A stretch of 64,000 nt of DNA from Promicromonospora sukumoe (GCF_014137995.1 NZ_JACGWV010000001.1:3348001-3412000), one strand, 5' to 3'; shown: positions 7,206-16,257, counted from the first letter of the stretch. Notes: generated by a model from the letters alone, not told the origin. Translations and numbers: made by a program.

Positions 7206-9127
7206 AACCCGCCGCTGTCCGGTGCGGATTCGATCGCTTCCGGTAGGCAGATGTTGTGGCCGCGCGCGTCGGTGAACGCCCACCCCGTCTCCACCAGCGC
7301 CCCGGCCGTGGTGCTCGTGGTGGGTTTACCGGCCCAGGCCATGGCGATACCCCGGGTATCGACGAGCTGGTGATGGAACCAGCACACCAACGCACTGTTG
7401 CTCACGGACGTGGCACCACCCTGGGCCCAGTGCGTCACCGCGTGATGCACCTCGCACCGCGACGGCGGCTGATCACACCCCGGGAACACACAATGCCCGT
7501 CCCGTGCGATCACCGCACGACGCATCTGCCCCGAGACCGTCCGCTGCGCCCGACCCACATCTACCACCGCACCATCCGGCCCGAACACCACCCGGGTGAC
7601 CGCACTGTCACACGCCAACCGCCGCAACAACCCCCGCGGCACCCGACCACCCGACTCCGAAAACACCCCACCACCAGACGACAACAACCCCGCGCCACCA
7701 GCACCAGATGATCCCGCGGCCCCCGCGGATCCCGCCGGAACGGTCGGGACCTCTGCACCGGGACCGGCACCGGATCCACCAGCCGCCAATGTGCTGGGCT
7801 GACCCACCATGCCCGGCAGGTTAGACCCACCAGCAGCACCCGCAGCACCCGCAGCACCCGCAGCAGACGATCCTGCGGTCTGCGCCGGTCCGTCTGGGTT
7901 GGTCGGGGTGCCCGCACCTGCCGCGCCGCCAGGCAGTGCAGCCCCGGACCGTCGGCTACTCCCCCGGGCCGGCCGTCCGGGGGCGGTCTGGCCGCAGGTC
8001 AGGCAGGAGCCGTCGCGGGTGCGGGTGACCTGGGTGACCAGCTCCGACCAGGACACCGTCACGTTCAGGTGCGGGAGGATCGACGCGCCCGGGGAGGCCT
8101 GGTTGGTGTCCAGGACCAGACGCGCGACATCGGCCAGGCCCTGCGCCCGACGCTGACCAGCCGACCGGTCGTCGCCCGCCGCTGGGGCGCCCAAGAGCGA
8201 GGTGATCGCCGTGGAGAGCAAGAGCCCGTGCTCGTCGGTGAGGAACCCGGCCACGTGGTAGCCGCCCAGCGTCTTGGACACGTCCAGGAACTCACCGGCG
8301 GCGGCCTTGTCGTCGTCGAGGTCGTCGGTGTCGGGGTCGGTGACCGTCGCGAACCGGCGGGCCACGATCCGGAACTGGTCCGCGTTCAACACCCCCGCCT
8401 CGTGTAGGACCAGGCCCTCACCCGTGACCAAGGTTCCCTCGCTGATCGCGGTCTGCAGGACCTGCGTGATCTGGTCGCGGGTCAGGGTGCCGTCCGGGTC
8501 GTCTTGCGGGTCCGGCAGGTCGACCGCGACCGTGTGCACGAACGCCTCCGGGGTCGTCGGCTCACCGGTGCGGGTGTCGATCAACCACGCCAGGGCGTCT
8601 TCTCGGGTCTCGCTGGTGGGCGCGACCTCCGTCATCACCCGGGCGTGATCCACCCCCACGGCGCCATTCACCAGGCGCTCACGTGTGGCGGGCAGCGCGG
8701 TCGCCAGGCGGCGGGCCGTGGTCACGTCCTTACGGGCCGTGGACGCCGAGACGCCCTCGCGCAGCCGGAGCCAGGACGCGAAGGTGCGGGTCATGCCGCC
8801 GGAGCGCCAGGAACCGTCGTCCTCGATCCGCGGCAGCACCGTCAACCGCACCCCGTCCAGCCGGCCCGTCACCCGACGAATCCGGGAATGCGCGTCCACC
8901 AACCGGCCCACCGACGGGGACTCCCACCCCTGCAGCACCTTCGGGGTGAGCAGACCCGCCAGCTCACCGACCACGGCCTCGACCCGGGCCAGCACACCCT
9001 CCAACGAACCCACACCCACACCCACGGCACCGCCACCAGCACCAGCACCAGCACCAGCACCAGCACCAGCACCACCCGCACCAGTCGGGGGCACCTCTCC
9101 CGGACCCGTCCCGTTGTTTGACTCCAT
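7166..9127 (-). CDS. DUF222/HNH endonuclease-domain protein (13E12 family)
   Basis: Large protein of the actinobacterial DUF222-HNH (13E12 repeat) family; biological role unknown. The N-terminus has an alternating Gly/Ala tract from a hexanucleotide repeat (9038-9085). The DUF222 helical domain occupies about residues 50-370. A Gly/Ala/Ser-rich low-complexity insert follows (about 400-510), then a complete HNH nuclease motif. The latter has CVFPGCDQPPSRCEVHH, GGATSVSNSALVCWFHH and the usual metal-binding Cys/His pattern. The preferred start is ATG 9127, with a GGGGG stretch about 8 nt upstream; a GTG at 9136 is possible. It is isolated between unrelated genes, and the 3' end is surrounded by repeats. 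Nuclease activity is inferred from the intact HNH motif only. Confidence 0.9.
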   Translation of the reverse strand: MESNNGTGPGEVPPTGAGGAGAGAGAGAGAGGGAVGVGVGSLEGVLARVEAVVGELAGLLTPKVLQGWESPSVGRLVDAHSRIRRVTGRLDGVRLTVLPRIEDDGSWRSGGMTRTFASWLRLREGVSASTARKDVTTARRLATALPATRERLVNGAVGVDHARVMTEVAPTSETREDALAWLIDTRTGEPTTPEAFVHTVAVDLPDPQDDPDGTLTRDQITQVLQTAISEGTLVTGEGLVLHEAGVLNADQFRIVARRFATVTDPDTDDLDDDKAAAGEFLDVSKTLGGYHVAGFLTDEHGLLLSTAITSLLGAPAAGDDRSAGQRRAQGLADVARLVLDTNQASPGASILPHLNVTVSWSELVTQVTRTRDGSCLTCGQTAPGRPARGSSRRSGAALPGGAAGAGTPTNPDGPAQTAGSSAAGAAGAAGAAGGSNLPGMVGQPSTLAAGGSGAGPGAEVPTVPAGSAGAAGSSGAGGAGLLSSGGGVFSESGGRVPRGLLRRLACDSAVTRVVFGPDGAVVDVGRAQRTVSGQMRRAVIARDGHCVFPGCDQPPSRCEVHHAVTHWAQGGATSVSNSALVCWFHHQLVDTRGIAMAWAGKPTTSTTAGALVETGWAFTDARGHNICLPEAIESAPDSGGFDDQAGTPPAVAA

Positions 9128-9136
9128 CGATGCCAC

Positions 9137-9499
9137 CCCCTGTCCTCACTGTTCGCCTGACACCATTGTCTCGAACATTCATACGCATCGCGAGGCGCAT
9201 TTGAAATCTGTGGATAACCCTTCGCGAGGCTCAGAAGGGCTTACGGTTGCTCGGGAGGCACACCTCAGAGGCCTCGTCGCACCTCAGCAGAGAAGGGGTT
9301 GGTCTCGGTGATGACACGCTCAGACTCAGCCTGCCCCCGTGCAGCGTCACGGCAGCACGCCGCGATCACTGCAGTTGCCGGGGCAACGCGATCGTCAACG
9401 CGCCGCGCGCAGCGGGACGCCCCCGTTGACCTGCGGCGACGAGGATCATCGGCCGCGAGCGCCTGCCACGGCCAGGAACGAAGCGCCGCGCCGTCGGGC
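9137..9499. other. Intergenic region upstream of the HNH gene
   Basis: About 360 bp between the DUF2200 stop and the HNH start. I see no coding frame with a credible start, no tRNA and no strong hairpin. The part nearest the HNH gene (9160-9225) is less GC-rich than its surroundings and probably holds the promoter, but no clear -35/-10 pair can be assigned. Confidence 0.4.
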
Positions 9500-9868
9500 T
9501 CAGACAGCCGGCGTCGCGCTCCCGCGCAGGATCGACGCCATCTTCTTGCCGCGGGCCAGCTCGTCGACGAGCTTGTCCATGTAGCGGATCTGCTGCATCA
9601 GCGGATCCTCGATGTCCTCGACCCGGTAGCCACAGATGACGCCCTTGATGAGGGACACGTTCGGGTTCATCGCGGGGGCCTGCGCGAAGAAGGTCTCCAG
9701 GTCGACCTCGCTGTCGATGACCTGGCGCAGCCCTGCGTCGTCGTAGCCCGTGAGCCAGGTGATGACCTGGTCCAGCTCGGCCGTGGTGTGGCCCTTTCGC
9801 TCCACCTTCTGCACGTAGAGCGGGTAGATGCTGGCGAAGCTCATCGCGAAGATCCGGTGGCGTGCCAT
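9500..9868 (-). CDS. DUF2200 domain protein
   Basis: Small cytosolic protein of 122 residues matching the DUF2200 family over its whole length. Typical segments are FAMSFASIYPLYVQKVERKG, an internal LIKGVICGYRVEDIEDPLMQ and the ending DKLVDELARGKKMASILRG. The family has no established biochemical function; some members occur near stress or toxin-antitoxin-like genes. The ATG at 9868 gives the conserved N-terminus MARHRIFAMSF. It is a single gene followed by a weakly structured region. Confidence 0.88.
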   Translation of the reverse strand: MARHRIFAMSFASIYPLYVQKVERKGHTTAELDQVITWLTGYDDAGLRQVIDSEVDLETFFAQAPAMNPNVSLIKGVICGYRVEDIEDPLMQQIRYMDKLVDELARGKKMASILRGSATPAV

Positions 9869-9910
9869 GTCCCGACCTTAGCCGAAGCCTCTGGCATCAC
9901 CCCAGGACCG

Positions 9911-10600
9911 CTAGCCGAGCTCGATGACGATCCCCGTCAGATCGTGCAGCACGCTCGCCGTCCCGGCCGCGACTGCCTCGCGCGCACGACCGGGCGTGAC
10001 CGCGTTCGCGTGGGCGGGGTCGTTGCCCAGTGCAGTTCCCCGGAACTCCGCGCCCGGCCAGACGACGGCGGTCACGTTGTGGGTCGGCTCCGGGAGCTGC
10101 GCGCCGACCACCAGGAAGTCGGTCTCCAGGTACTGGGCGGTGATCAGGGAGAACACGTCCACGACGCCGTCGCCGACGCCGACCACGAGGTCCGGCGCGG
10201 CCGCCACGGCCTCGTCGATACGCTGCTCGACCTCGTCGTGGTCGCGGGCGGGCAGCACGGTCAGGTCCGCCCCGTGCTCCGCTGCGTAGTGCTCCACCGC
10301 GGCCGTCAGAGTCGCGGTCGTGGGGTCGTCGCCCGGAGCGATGACGACCATCGAGTACTCGGCGGGCGCAGCGACGTCGTCCCAGGTGCCTGGCGTGGGG
10401 CGCACCGTCACCTCGGGCGCGGGCTGGTGACTGGACCCGACGAACCGCGCGGCGAAACCGGTCAAGGGCTCTGGGCTGGCGGCTCCGTCCGGGGAACCAT
10501 CCGGCCCCGTCGCACCGCACGCGGCGAGTGTGAAGGCGACGCCGGCTGCGGCCAGGCCTGCGAACAGAGCGCGGCGGACGCCCGACACCGGGCGCCTCAT
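9911..10600 (-). CDS. BMP-like substrate-binding lipoprotein
   Basis: Predicted membrane-anchored lipoprotein of 229 residues with signal peptide and lipobox (FTLAAC, Cys near residue 28). The mature part resembles the lower half of BMP/Med-type binding proteins. It has PDLVVGVGDGVVDVFSLITA, then TDFLVVGAQLPEPTHNVTAV and WPGAEFRGTALG, the segment that lines the ligand site in that family. It is shorter than true BMP proteins (about 330 residues), so it may be a derived sensor or binding domain. Its ATG overlaps the stop of the DUF916-like gene (ATGA), so the two are translationally coupled. No permease is present. The ligand is unknown. Confidence 0.7.
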   Translation of the reverse strand: MRRPVSGVRRALFAGLAAAGVAFTLAACGATGPDGSPDGAASPEPLTGFAARFVGSSHQPAPEVTVRPTPGTWDDVAAPAEYSMVVIAPGDDPTTATLTAAVEHYAAEHGADLTVLPARDHDEVEQRIDEAVAAAPDLVVGVGDGVVDVFSLITAQYLETDFLVVGAQLPEPTHNVTAVVWPGAEFRGTALGNDPAHANAVTPGRAREAVAAGTASVLHDLTGIVIELG

Positions 10601-12018
10601 GGTGCGACCGCCCCGGACGGCGTCGGCCCGGCCTGTGTCGGCTCGGCCTGGTTCGGCTCAGCCTCCGCCAACCCAGCCTTGCCCGACTCAGCTTCGTTTA
10701 GCTCGGCTTCGCTCGACTCGGCCCTGCTGGGCTCAGCCTGCGCCAACTCAGCCGCCGCCCCGGCGCCGTCCGGGGTAGCGCCGGCGCCAGTTCCGGCAGC
10801 CTCGCGCTCCGCGAGCGCCTTCGCGACCGCGGCCTGCACGCGGGCGTCCTCGCGCTGCCCGCGCGTCCGACGGCGGTGCACGATGAGGAAGACGCCGCCG
10901 ACCAGCAGCACCGCGACGGCGATCAGCAGCCACGGAACGGCCCAGCCCGACGTGTGGGCCTCGACGGGAGCGACGCCGGGAGTCGCGCCCGCGACGTCGG
11001 GTAACTGCGCGACGAGCCGGATGTCGGCGCCGAGCCAGAACAGCGGCACCACGCCTTCGACCGGCACCGACACGGGCCAGGACTCGCCCGGCAGGAGCTC
11101 GGGCAGGCCGTCGGCGGTGCCCTGCGCGGCGAGCCAGCCGAACGGGCCGGCGACGCTCACCTCCTGGTCGGCGGCCAGGCGCACGTTGCCGTCGTTGCGA
11201 ACCATGTACGTGACGGTCGCGTCCCCGGCACCGAACGGGTTGAGGGTCTGGTGATACTCGACGTCGGCGTCGGTCACGGTGAGGCTCGGTTCGAGGTCGC
11301 CGGCCACGCGCAGGTACACGCGGATGCCGGAGCGGGTCTCGTAGTCGAGCCCGGCCTCGTCGGCGGTCACGGTGCGGGAGGTCAGGATGGCTCCGGCGTA
11401 GTCGCCGGGCGTGGCGTCGTCGGGCACCTGGAGCGTGAAGGGGATGTCGGCGCTCTTGCCGGGTGCGAGGCGCACCTGGCCGACGGCGGGGTCGAGCCAG
11501 GCGCCGACGTTCACCGAACCCGTCTCGTCGGAGGCTGCTTCGTCAGAGGCTGCCCCGTCGGAACTCGCATCGTCGGAACCTGCTTCGTCAGCGGCGGCGT
11601 TCCCGTCGTCACGCGTCAGGACGTCGAGCTGACCCGTGGTCGTCGTGTAGCCGTCGGCGGCGTAGACGTCGAGCATGAGCGTGCCTTCGCCGTGGTTGGT
11701 GACGATGAGCTCGTCGGACACCTTGGCGCCCGGGTCCACGGTGTAGCGGAAGTTCTCCCGTTCGGTCCCCTGCTCGTTGGTCGCGGTGCGTACGCCCCAG
11801 GTCACGTCGTCGGTGGGCGCGGCGGCGGACACGGCGGCAGGCACTGCTGCAGGCGGGGCGGCAGGCACGGCGGCGGGCACGACCATCGGTGCGGCAGCCT
11901 GTGCAGCGGCGGCCGACGGGCCGGCGACCGCGGTGCCAAGGGTGACGACCAAAGCTGCGAGCACGGCTGAGCAGCGAGCGGCACGGCGCGTGGTCGTGCG
12001 GACGACGGACACGGACAT
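10597..12018 (-). CDS. DUF916-like cell-surface protein, putative WxL-domain partner
   Basis: 473-residue single-pass membrane protein. The signal peptide ends near residue 40. The extracytoplasmic part has beta-rich domains with GTERENFRYTVDPGAKVSDE, LAPGKSADIPFTLQVPDDA and TPGDYAGAILTSRTV, the pattern of DUF916 (the peptidoglycan-binding part of WxL-associated proteins). A membrane helix (about 358-378) and basic stop-transfer RRRTRGQR follow. The cytoplasmic tail ends in imperfect pentapeptide repeats (AEPSRAESSEAELNEAES) from slippage DNA. AAGGAAG lies 5 nt before the ATG. It sits downstream of the phosphoesterase gene whose C-terminus resembles a WxL domain, the classical partner pairing. 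Function is by analogy with Firmicutes. Confidence 0.72.
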   Translation of the reverse strand: MSVSVVRTTTRRAARCSAVLAALVVTLGTAVAGPSAAAAQAAAPMVVPAAVPAAPPAAVPAAVSAAAPTDDVTWGVRTATNEQGTERENFRYTVDPGAKVSDELIVTNHGEGTLMLDVYAADGYTTTTGQLDVLTRDDGNAAADEAGSDDASSDGAASDEAASDETGSVNVGAWLDPAVGQVRLAPGKSADIPFTLQVPDDATPGDYAGAILTSRTVTADEAGLDYETRSGIRVYLRVAGDLEPSLTVTDADVEYHQTLNPFGAGDATVTYMVRNDGNVRLAADQEVSVAGPFGWLAAQGTADGLPELLPGESWPVSVPVEGVVPLFWLGADIRLVAQLPDVAGATPGVAPVEAHTSGWAVPWLLIAVAVLLVGGVFLIVHRRRTRGQREDARVQAAVAKALAEREAAGTGAGATPDGAGAAAELAQAEPSRAESSEAELNEAESGKAGLAEAEPNQAEPTQAGPTPSGAVAP

Positions 12019-12153
12019 GGGACTTCCTTCGATGGTGCGGTACGAGAAAACTGGGGGGTGCGAGAGACCGCGGTACTTGCGTCAGGCCCCGGGCAGACGA
12101 CGCTCCTCGTGAGAGCGCCGCCCGCCCGACGCCGACCCCTGCCTGGCCGACCA

Positions 12154-12186
12154 GGTGCCGGGCCGCCGGCAGGCCGGCCCAGCACC
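12154..12186 (-). terminator. Hairpin downstream of the phosphoesterase gene
   Basis: Arms beginning GGTGC at 12154 and ending GCACC at 12186 form about 12 bp with one mismatch, 15 bp beyond the phosphoesterase stop. It is likely a terminator or partial terminator before the DUF916-like gene. No U-tract is present. Just upstream (12189-12228) the word TCAGC recurs around the stop codon, a weak case of the stop-codon repeat pattern. Confidence 0.5.
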
Positions 12187-12200
12187 CGGTCAGCGCAGGA

Positions 12201-14651
12201 TCAGCTCAGCGCGGTCAGCGTGAGCGTCGCCCGGTAGGTCCCGTCGGTGACGTCGACGGGGATCTTCAGGTCGAGGTCGGCGCCGAAGAGCGCCGAGCCC
12301 GTGGTGTGGCCGGCCCCGGCGCGGCCGAGGGTCGCGGACTGGGACAGACCCGGTCCGCCGTCGAACCCGGTCGCGATCTTGGCGCCGGCGACGGAGCCGC
12401 CGCCCGCCTCGATCACGTCGGGGGTCCAGCCGAGGTACTTGCCGGAGAACGACTGGTCACCGGAGGTGAAGTCGCCCACCTGCGCGGAGAGCGACCACTG
12501 CGGGCCGCCGCGGCGCGTGTCGGTCACCCGGATCGGGTTGATCGAACCGTCGGCGGCGTAGTGGTCGCCGGCGGCCTCGGCGGTACCGAGGTCGACCAGC
12601 GTGTTGGCGCCGTCGATGCTCCAGACGAACTCGCCTGGGGCGCCCTGGGGCACCACGACCTGGAGCTTCTGGGTGTTCGGGTCGACCGGCTTGGCGATGG
12701 TCACCTGGTCCACGACCGAGTTCACGGGGCGGTCGGCGTCCTTGGCCTCGGAGCGGATGGTCCGCACCGAGATGGCGTCGTCGGCCACCTCCACCGCCGT
12801 GTAGTTGCGCACGTTCTCCTGGTTGAAGGCGGAGAGCCACCAGGAGCCGGCCGCGTTCGCCGAGTAGTACTTCGAGCCGGACGCCGAGTTGGCCGTCACG
12901 TACAGCACGCCTCCGGGGCCCGGGGTGAGGATGTCGGCGCCCGCCTCCTCGGCGGGGTCGGCCTTCTCGCCGTTGCGGATCAGGTACGAGCGGGCGTAGC
13001 TGTGGTCGTGGCCCTGCAGCACCAGGTCGATGCCGAGCTCGGAGAAGAGCGTGGGCCACGTGTTGCGGCGGTCGATCACGTCGCTGTCGGTGGCGTGCGG
13101 GCCCACCGAGTAGATCGAGTGGTGGAACGACACGACCTTCCACTTGGCCTCGTCCCCGTGCTCCGCGACGGTCTCGCGCACGAACCGCTCGTGCGAGGCG
13201 TAGTCGCGGCTGTTGGAGTTGAGGTTGAGGAACAGCACGTCGTTGTAGACGAACCAGTAGTCGCCGCCCGAGCTGCTGCCCGAGCCGGGGCCCGCCGTTT
13301 CGTCGAGGTTCGGCGTGTTGAAGTGCTGGCGGTACGCCTTGTTGCCGACGTCGTGGTTTCCGTTGGTCGCCACGAACGGGATCTGGCGCAGGTGGTCGGT
13401 CGACAGGAAGGCGTCGTACTGCGCCTCGCTGCTCGCCGACTCGACCTGGTCACCGGCCGAGAAGAGCATCTCGGCGTCCGGGTAGGCGGCGGTGGCGACG
13501 TCGAGCGTGTCGACCCAGCCCTCGGTGTCGCGCGGCACGTTGCCGGACGAGCCGAGCTGCGGGTCGCCGAAGAACAGGAAGTTGAAGTCGCCGTCGAACG
13601 CCTGCGTGCGGAAGGTCGAGACCGCCGACCAGGCGCCCTCGGCGCCGGCCGCACCCTCGGTACCGACCCGATAGGAGTACGCGGTGTTCTCCTCCAGCCC
13701 GGTGAACGTCGCGTGGCGGTAGAACTCACCGCTCGACGACGGGCCACCCGTGGCGGCCACGCTGACGGCGTCGTCCGGGAAGACCCCGTTCACGACCTCG
13801 CCCGCGGGCGCGATCTGGGCGACCTGCTCGGTGTCCTGGTCGGAGTACCAGGCGAGGTTGCGCTCGGCCTGGTTGGCCCCGATGCCGAGCACGAGGTCGG
13901 TCACCGTGGTGGTGGGCTCCTCCTCCGGCACCTCGACCGGGACCAGCGACGCGAGGTCGAGGTACACGTCGGAGCTGCTCGCCCGGTCGTTGTAGAGGCC
14001 GATCGCCAGGGTGTTCACGCCGGGCTCGAGCACGTCGGCCGGCACGCTGAACTTCTGGTTGACCGGGTTGCCGGCGCTGGCGCCGGCGTAGGTCAGGTTC
14101 TTCTGCGCGTCGGGGACGGCCTCGACGCGCTCGTCGACGAAGCCGGCCACCTTGGTGCCGTTGACGAAGACCTGCACCGCGTCGTCGAACGTCACGTCGC
14201 CGCGCAGCGACGTGATGTCGGCGAGCTGGTCGGCCGTGAGGTCGAACGTGGTGCGCAGGTGGTAGGTCGGGATCGCGACCTTGGTCGACGCCGTCGGGTC
14301 CACGTAGTGGTCGAGCACCGTGGTCACGGGGAAGCCGGAGCCGAGGTCCGGCGTCGGCGAGCCGTTCTTCGCGCCGAACGGCCCGGTGGCGTGCTTCCAG
14401 CCCGAGTCGTCGAACCCGGCCCGGGTCCAGGTGAGCCGGTCCGCGTTGCCCGCGGCCGGGTCGGTGTTGTCGTCCGAGTACGTCCAGGTGGTCGTGTCAC
14501 CCAGGAACGTCTCCGGCAGGTCCGCCGCGCCCGCCGACGTCGCGGCGTAGGTCAGGCCGCCGGCGACGACGGAGACGAGCCCCACCGCCGCGACGGCTGA
14601 ACGACCCCAGCCGCGCAAGGGCGCGGCCGGGCGATGGTCATTCGCTTGCAT
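12201..14651 (-). CDS. Secreted purple-acid-phosphatase-like metallophosphoesterase with C-terminal WxL-like domain
   Basis: 816-residue exported enzyme, predicted phosphomonoesterase or phosphodiesterase. The start ATG at 14651 has GGAGG 4 nt upstream; a longer frame exists but lacks a binding site. Order: signal peptide (to about 48), jelly-roll-like domain (about 50-235, with DDAVQVFVNGTKVAGFVDER), PAP-type FnIII domain (about 245-345), then the metallophosphoesterase. All metal-binding blocks are present: FFGDPQLG, SAGDQVES, TNGNHD, VVSFHHSIYSVG and LVLQGHDHSYAR. The last 150 residues carry VTDTRRGGPQWSLSAQVGDF, YLGWTPDV and a GTYRATLTLTALS ending, like actinobacterial WxL domains. That would tether the enzyme to peptidoglycan or to the neighbouring DUF916-like protein (inference). 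Confidence 0.87.
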   Translation of the reverse strand: MQANDHRPAAPLRGWGRSAVAAVGLVSVVAGGLTYAATSAGAADLPETFLGDTTTWTYSDDNTDPAAGNADRLTWTRAGFDDSGWKHATGPFGAKNGSPTPDLGSGFPVTTVLDHYVDPTASTKVAIPTYHLRTTFDLTADQLADITSLRGDVTFDDAVQVFVNGTKVAGFVDERVEAVPDAQKNLTYAGASAGNPVNQKFSVPADVLEPGVNTLAIGLYNDRASSSDVYLDLASLVPVEVPEEEPTTTVTDLVLGIGANQAERNLAWYSDQDTEQVAQIAPAGEVVNGVFPDDAVSVAATGGPSSSGEFYRHATFTGLEENTAYSYRVGTEGAAGAEGAWSAVSTFRTQAFDGDFNFLFFGDPQLGSSGNVPRDTEGWVDTLDVATAAYPDAEMLFSAGDQVESASSEAQYDAFLSTDHLRQIPFVATNGNHDVGNKAYRQHFNTPNLDETAGPGSGSSSGGDYWFVYNDVLFLNLNSNSRDYASHERFVRETVAEHGDEAKWKVVSFHHSIYSVGPHATDSDVIDRRNTWPTLFSELGIDLVLQGHDHSYARSYLIRNGEKADPAEEAGADILTPGPGGVLYVTANSASGSKYYSANAAGSWWLSAFNQENVRNYTAVEVADDAISVRTIRSEAKDADRPVNSVVDQVTIAKPVDPNTQKLQVVVPQGAPGEFVWSIDGANTLVDLGTAEAAGDHYAADGSINPIRVTDTRRGGPQWSLSAQVGDFTSGDQSFSGKYLGWTPDVIEAGGGSVAGAKIATGFDGGPGLSQSATLGRAGAGHTTGSALFGADLDLKIPVDVTDGTYRATLTLTALS

Positions 14652-14807
14652 GAGTCCTCCAGTGAAGGGAGCGCCGAGCGGCGCCGAGCAGACACTTGCC
14701 CCGGGACACGAATCGGCGCCGACGGCGGGATGAGCGGCAGGTGAACATGCGGTACGACGGCGGGTGATCTTTTGGCCCGGCCGCCCCGCCACCCACGTCG
14801 TCCCAGG

Positions 14808-16082
14808 TCAGCCCAGCCCGAGCACCCGCTGCCCGAACCAGAACAGGCCGACGACCGTCACCCCGGCCGCGAGCACGACGCCCGTCCACAGCGCGACGCG
14901 CGGCGCCCTGCGCCGCAGCAGGATCAGCAGCGGGAAGACGAACGCGATGATGGCGAGCTGGACCGCCTCGATGCCCACGTTGAACACCAGCAGCGACCAC
15001 AGCAGCGTCCAGGAGAACGGCTCGTCGATGCCGAGCGCCCCCGCGAACCCGAGCCCGTGCACCAGGCCGAAGCCGAAGACGACGGCGAGCCGGAACCAGT
15101 CGGCCCGGTCGGGTCCAGCCCGCTCCAGCCCGAGCCGTCCGGCACGCGCCGGCTCCAGCGCGCCCTCACCCCTCAGCACGCCCCCGTACGACGCCGCTCC
15201 CCGCCCCCGCCACATCCCCCACACGTGCCAGGCCGCCACCACGGCGATCGACAGCGCGATGACCGGCTCGACGACGGCGGCCGGCGCGCTGACCACACCG
15301 AGCGCGGCCAGCAGGAACGTCACCGAGTGCGCCAGCGTGAACGACGTCGCGGCGAGCACGACGTCGCGCAGGCGGCGCGAACCCACGATGAGCGCGAGCA
15401 GGAACAGCAGGTGGTCCGGGCCGAGCAGCAGGTGCTCCGCGCCCAGCACGAAGAAGTGACCCATGCGCTCGTACCAGTGCTCGACGGTCGAGAAGGACGG
15501 CGTGTGCTGGGTGAGCGCCGCGCTGCCGGCGGCGCCGTCGAGCTCGTAGTCGAGGATCGTCGTCGTGCCGGTCACGTAGCCCTCGTCATCGGCGAAGAGG
15601 GTGCTGCGCACCTCGTAGTCGACGGGCTCGCCCGGCTCGCCCCGCTCACCAGCACCACAGTCATGGTCGAGCACGACGACGGCGTACGGCACGCCCTCGC
15701 GCTCGGTGATCTCGAAACCGCCGACCTGCGCGGGCGCGCACGCGACGTCGTCGACCGTGACCTGGAAGCGGTCGGTGACGTAGCCGAGCACGGTGTCGGC
15801 GTGGGCGGCGAGCGCCGTCGGCTCCTCGCCGGTCTCCCAGAGCGCCATGCCCTCGTCGAAGAAGGCGCGGTCGTCCTGGTACTCGGCGGCGGAGACGACC
15901 AGCAGGTCGTACTCGAGGCCGAGCTCGGTGCGCACGACGCCCGGCTCGGGGGTCGCGGCGTCCGCGTAGACCGTGGAGGTGAAGCCGTGCGCGCCCGCCG
16001 GGGCGGCGAGCGTGGTGAGCACGGGAAGGGTGAGGAGGGCGAGCAGCGCGGAGGCTGCCGCGACAGTCAGGGAGCGACGCAC
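14808..16082 (-). CDS. HupE/UreJ-2 family membrane protein
   Basis: Exported membrane protein of the HupE/UreJ_2 family (COG2370), sometimes proposed to transport nickel or cobalt but not biochemically settled. After a signal peptide (RRSLTVAAASALLALL, cleavage near APAGAHG) comes an extracytoplasmic beta domain of about 180 residues. Six to seven helices follow with histidine motifs GAEHLLLGPDHLLFLLAL, SFTLAHSVTF and FGFGLVHGLGFAG, likely metal ligands. I choose the GTG at 16082 because GGAGGG lies 8 nt upstream and the signal peptide starts immediately; GTG 16118 would add 12 residues. No hydrogenase or urease genes are near, so metal transport for those enzymes is unsupported here. Confidence 0.85.
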   Translation of the reverse strand: MRRSLTVAAASALLALLTLPVLTTLAAPAGAHGFTSTVYADAATPEPGVVRTELGLEYDLLVVSAAEYQDDRAFFDEGMALWETGEEPTALAAHADTVLGYVTDRFQVTVDDVACAPAQVGGFEITEREGVPYAVVVLDHDCGAGERGEPGEPVDYEVRSTLFADDEGYVTGTTTILDYELDGAAGSAALTQHTPSFSTVEHWYERMGHFFVLGAEHLLLGPDHLLFLLALIVGSRRLRDVVLAATSFTLAHSVTFLLAALGVVSAPAAVVEPVIALSIAVVAAWHVWGMWRGRGAASYGGVLRGEGALEPARAGRLGLERAGPDRADWFRLAVVFGFGLVHGLGFAGALGIDEPFSWTLLWSLLVFNVGIEAVQLAIIAFVFPLLILLRRRAPRVALWTGVVLAAGVTVVGLFWFGQRVLGLG

Positions 16083-16127
16083 GGGCGGCACCCTCCACCA
16101 CCGGGATGAACGGTCCACGAACGCCCC

Positions 16128-16178
16128 GCGAACAGGGCCGGGCGAACAGGGTCGGGAGAACAGGGTCGGGAGAACAAG
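16128..16178 (+). repeat. 14-bp tandem repeat, 3.6 copies
   Basis: Units beginning at 16128, 16142, 16156 and 16170 share GAACAGGG(C/T)CGG. They fill the gap between the HupE-family start and the eccC terminator. Imperfect copies suggest slippage. They may overlap the promoter region of the HupE-family gene. Confidence 0.75.
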
Positions 16179-16182
16179 AGCA

Positions 16183-16216
16183 GCGAGCCGGGACCGGCAT
16201 CCCGGTCCCGGCTCGC
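16183..16216 (-). terminator. Terminator of the type VII operon
   Basis: A perfect 15-bp GC-rich stem (16183-16197 with 16202-16216) and CATC loop lie 36 bp beyond the eccC stop. This is the expected end of the long minus-strand type VII transcript. Confidence 0.8.
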
Positions 16217-16229
16217 ATCAGCCCACGCC

Positions 16230-16257
16230 AAGCAGCTACAACCCAAAGCAGTTACAG
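16230..16257 (-). repeat. Stop-codon-spanning repeat at eccC
   Basis: AAGCAGCTACAA (16230-16241) and AAGCAGTTACAG (16246-16257) are two related units, period 16. The second contains the eccC stop (TAA on the minus strand); the first keeps a TAG at the matching place. Part of the recurring pattern seen at other gene ends in this window. Confidence 0.6.

Noticed and set aside
6603..7395. Open frames through the 8-bp repeat array on both strands
   Set aside because: An 8-bp repeat without stop codons keeps all frames open. The translations are just AVQPCSR- or CTAARLHG-type repeats with no start signal or homology.
7166..9127. Mobile element or homing endonuclease for the HNH gene
   Set aside because: DUF222-HNH proteins are common chromosomal genes in actinobacteria. 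No inverted repeats, intron, integrase or target duplication is seen.
9150..9190. LexA (SOS) box near CGAACATTCATACG upstream of the HNH gene
   Set aside because: Only one half resembles the actinobacterial TCGAAC-N4-GTTCGA box; the second half does not match.
12306..14600. A 764-residue plus-strand frame
   Set aside because: Antisense shadow of the metallophosphoesterase gene; Arg/Gly/Val-rich with no motifs.
14652..14792. N-terminal extension of the metallophosphoesterase
   Set aside because: The frame is open upstream, but the ATG at 14651 has a strong GGAGG site and begins a normal exported protein; the extension lacks a signal and a ribosome site.
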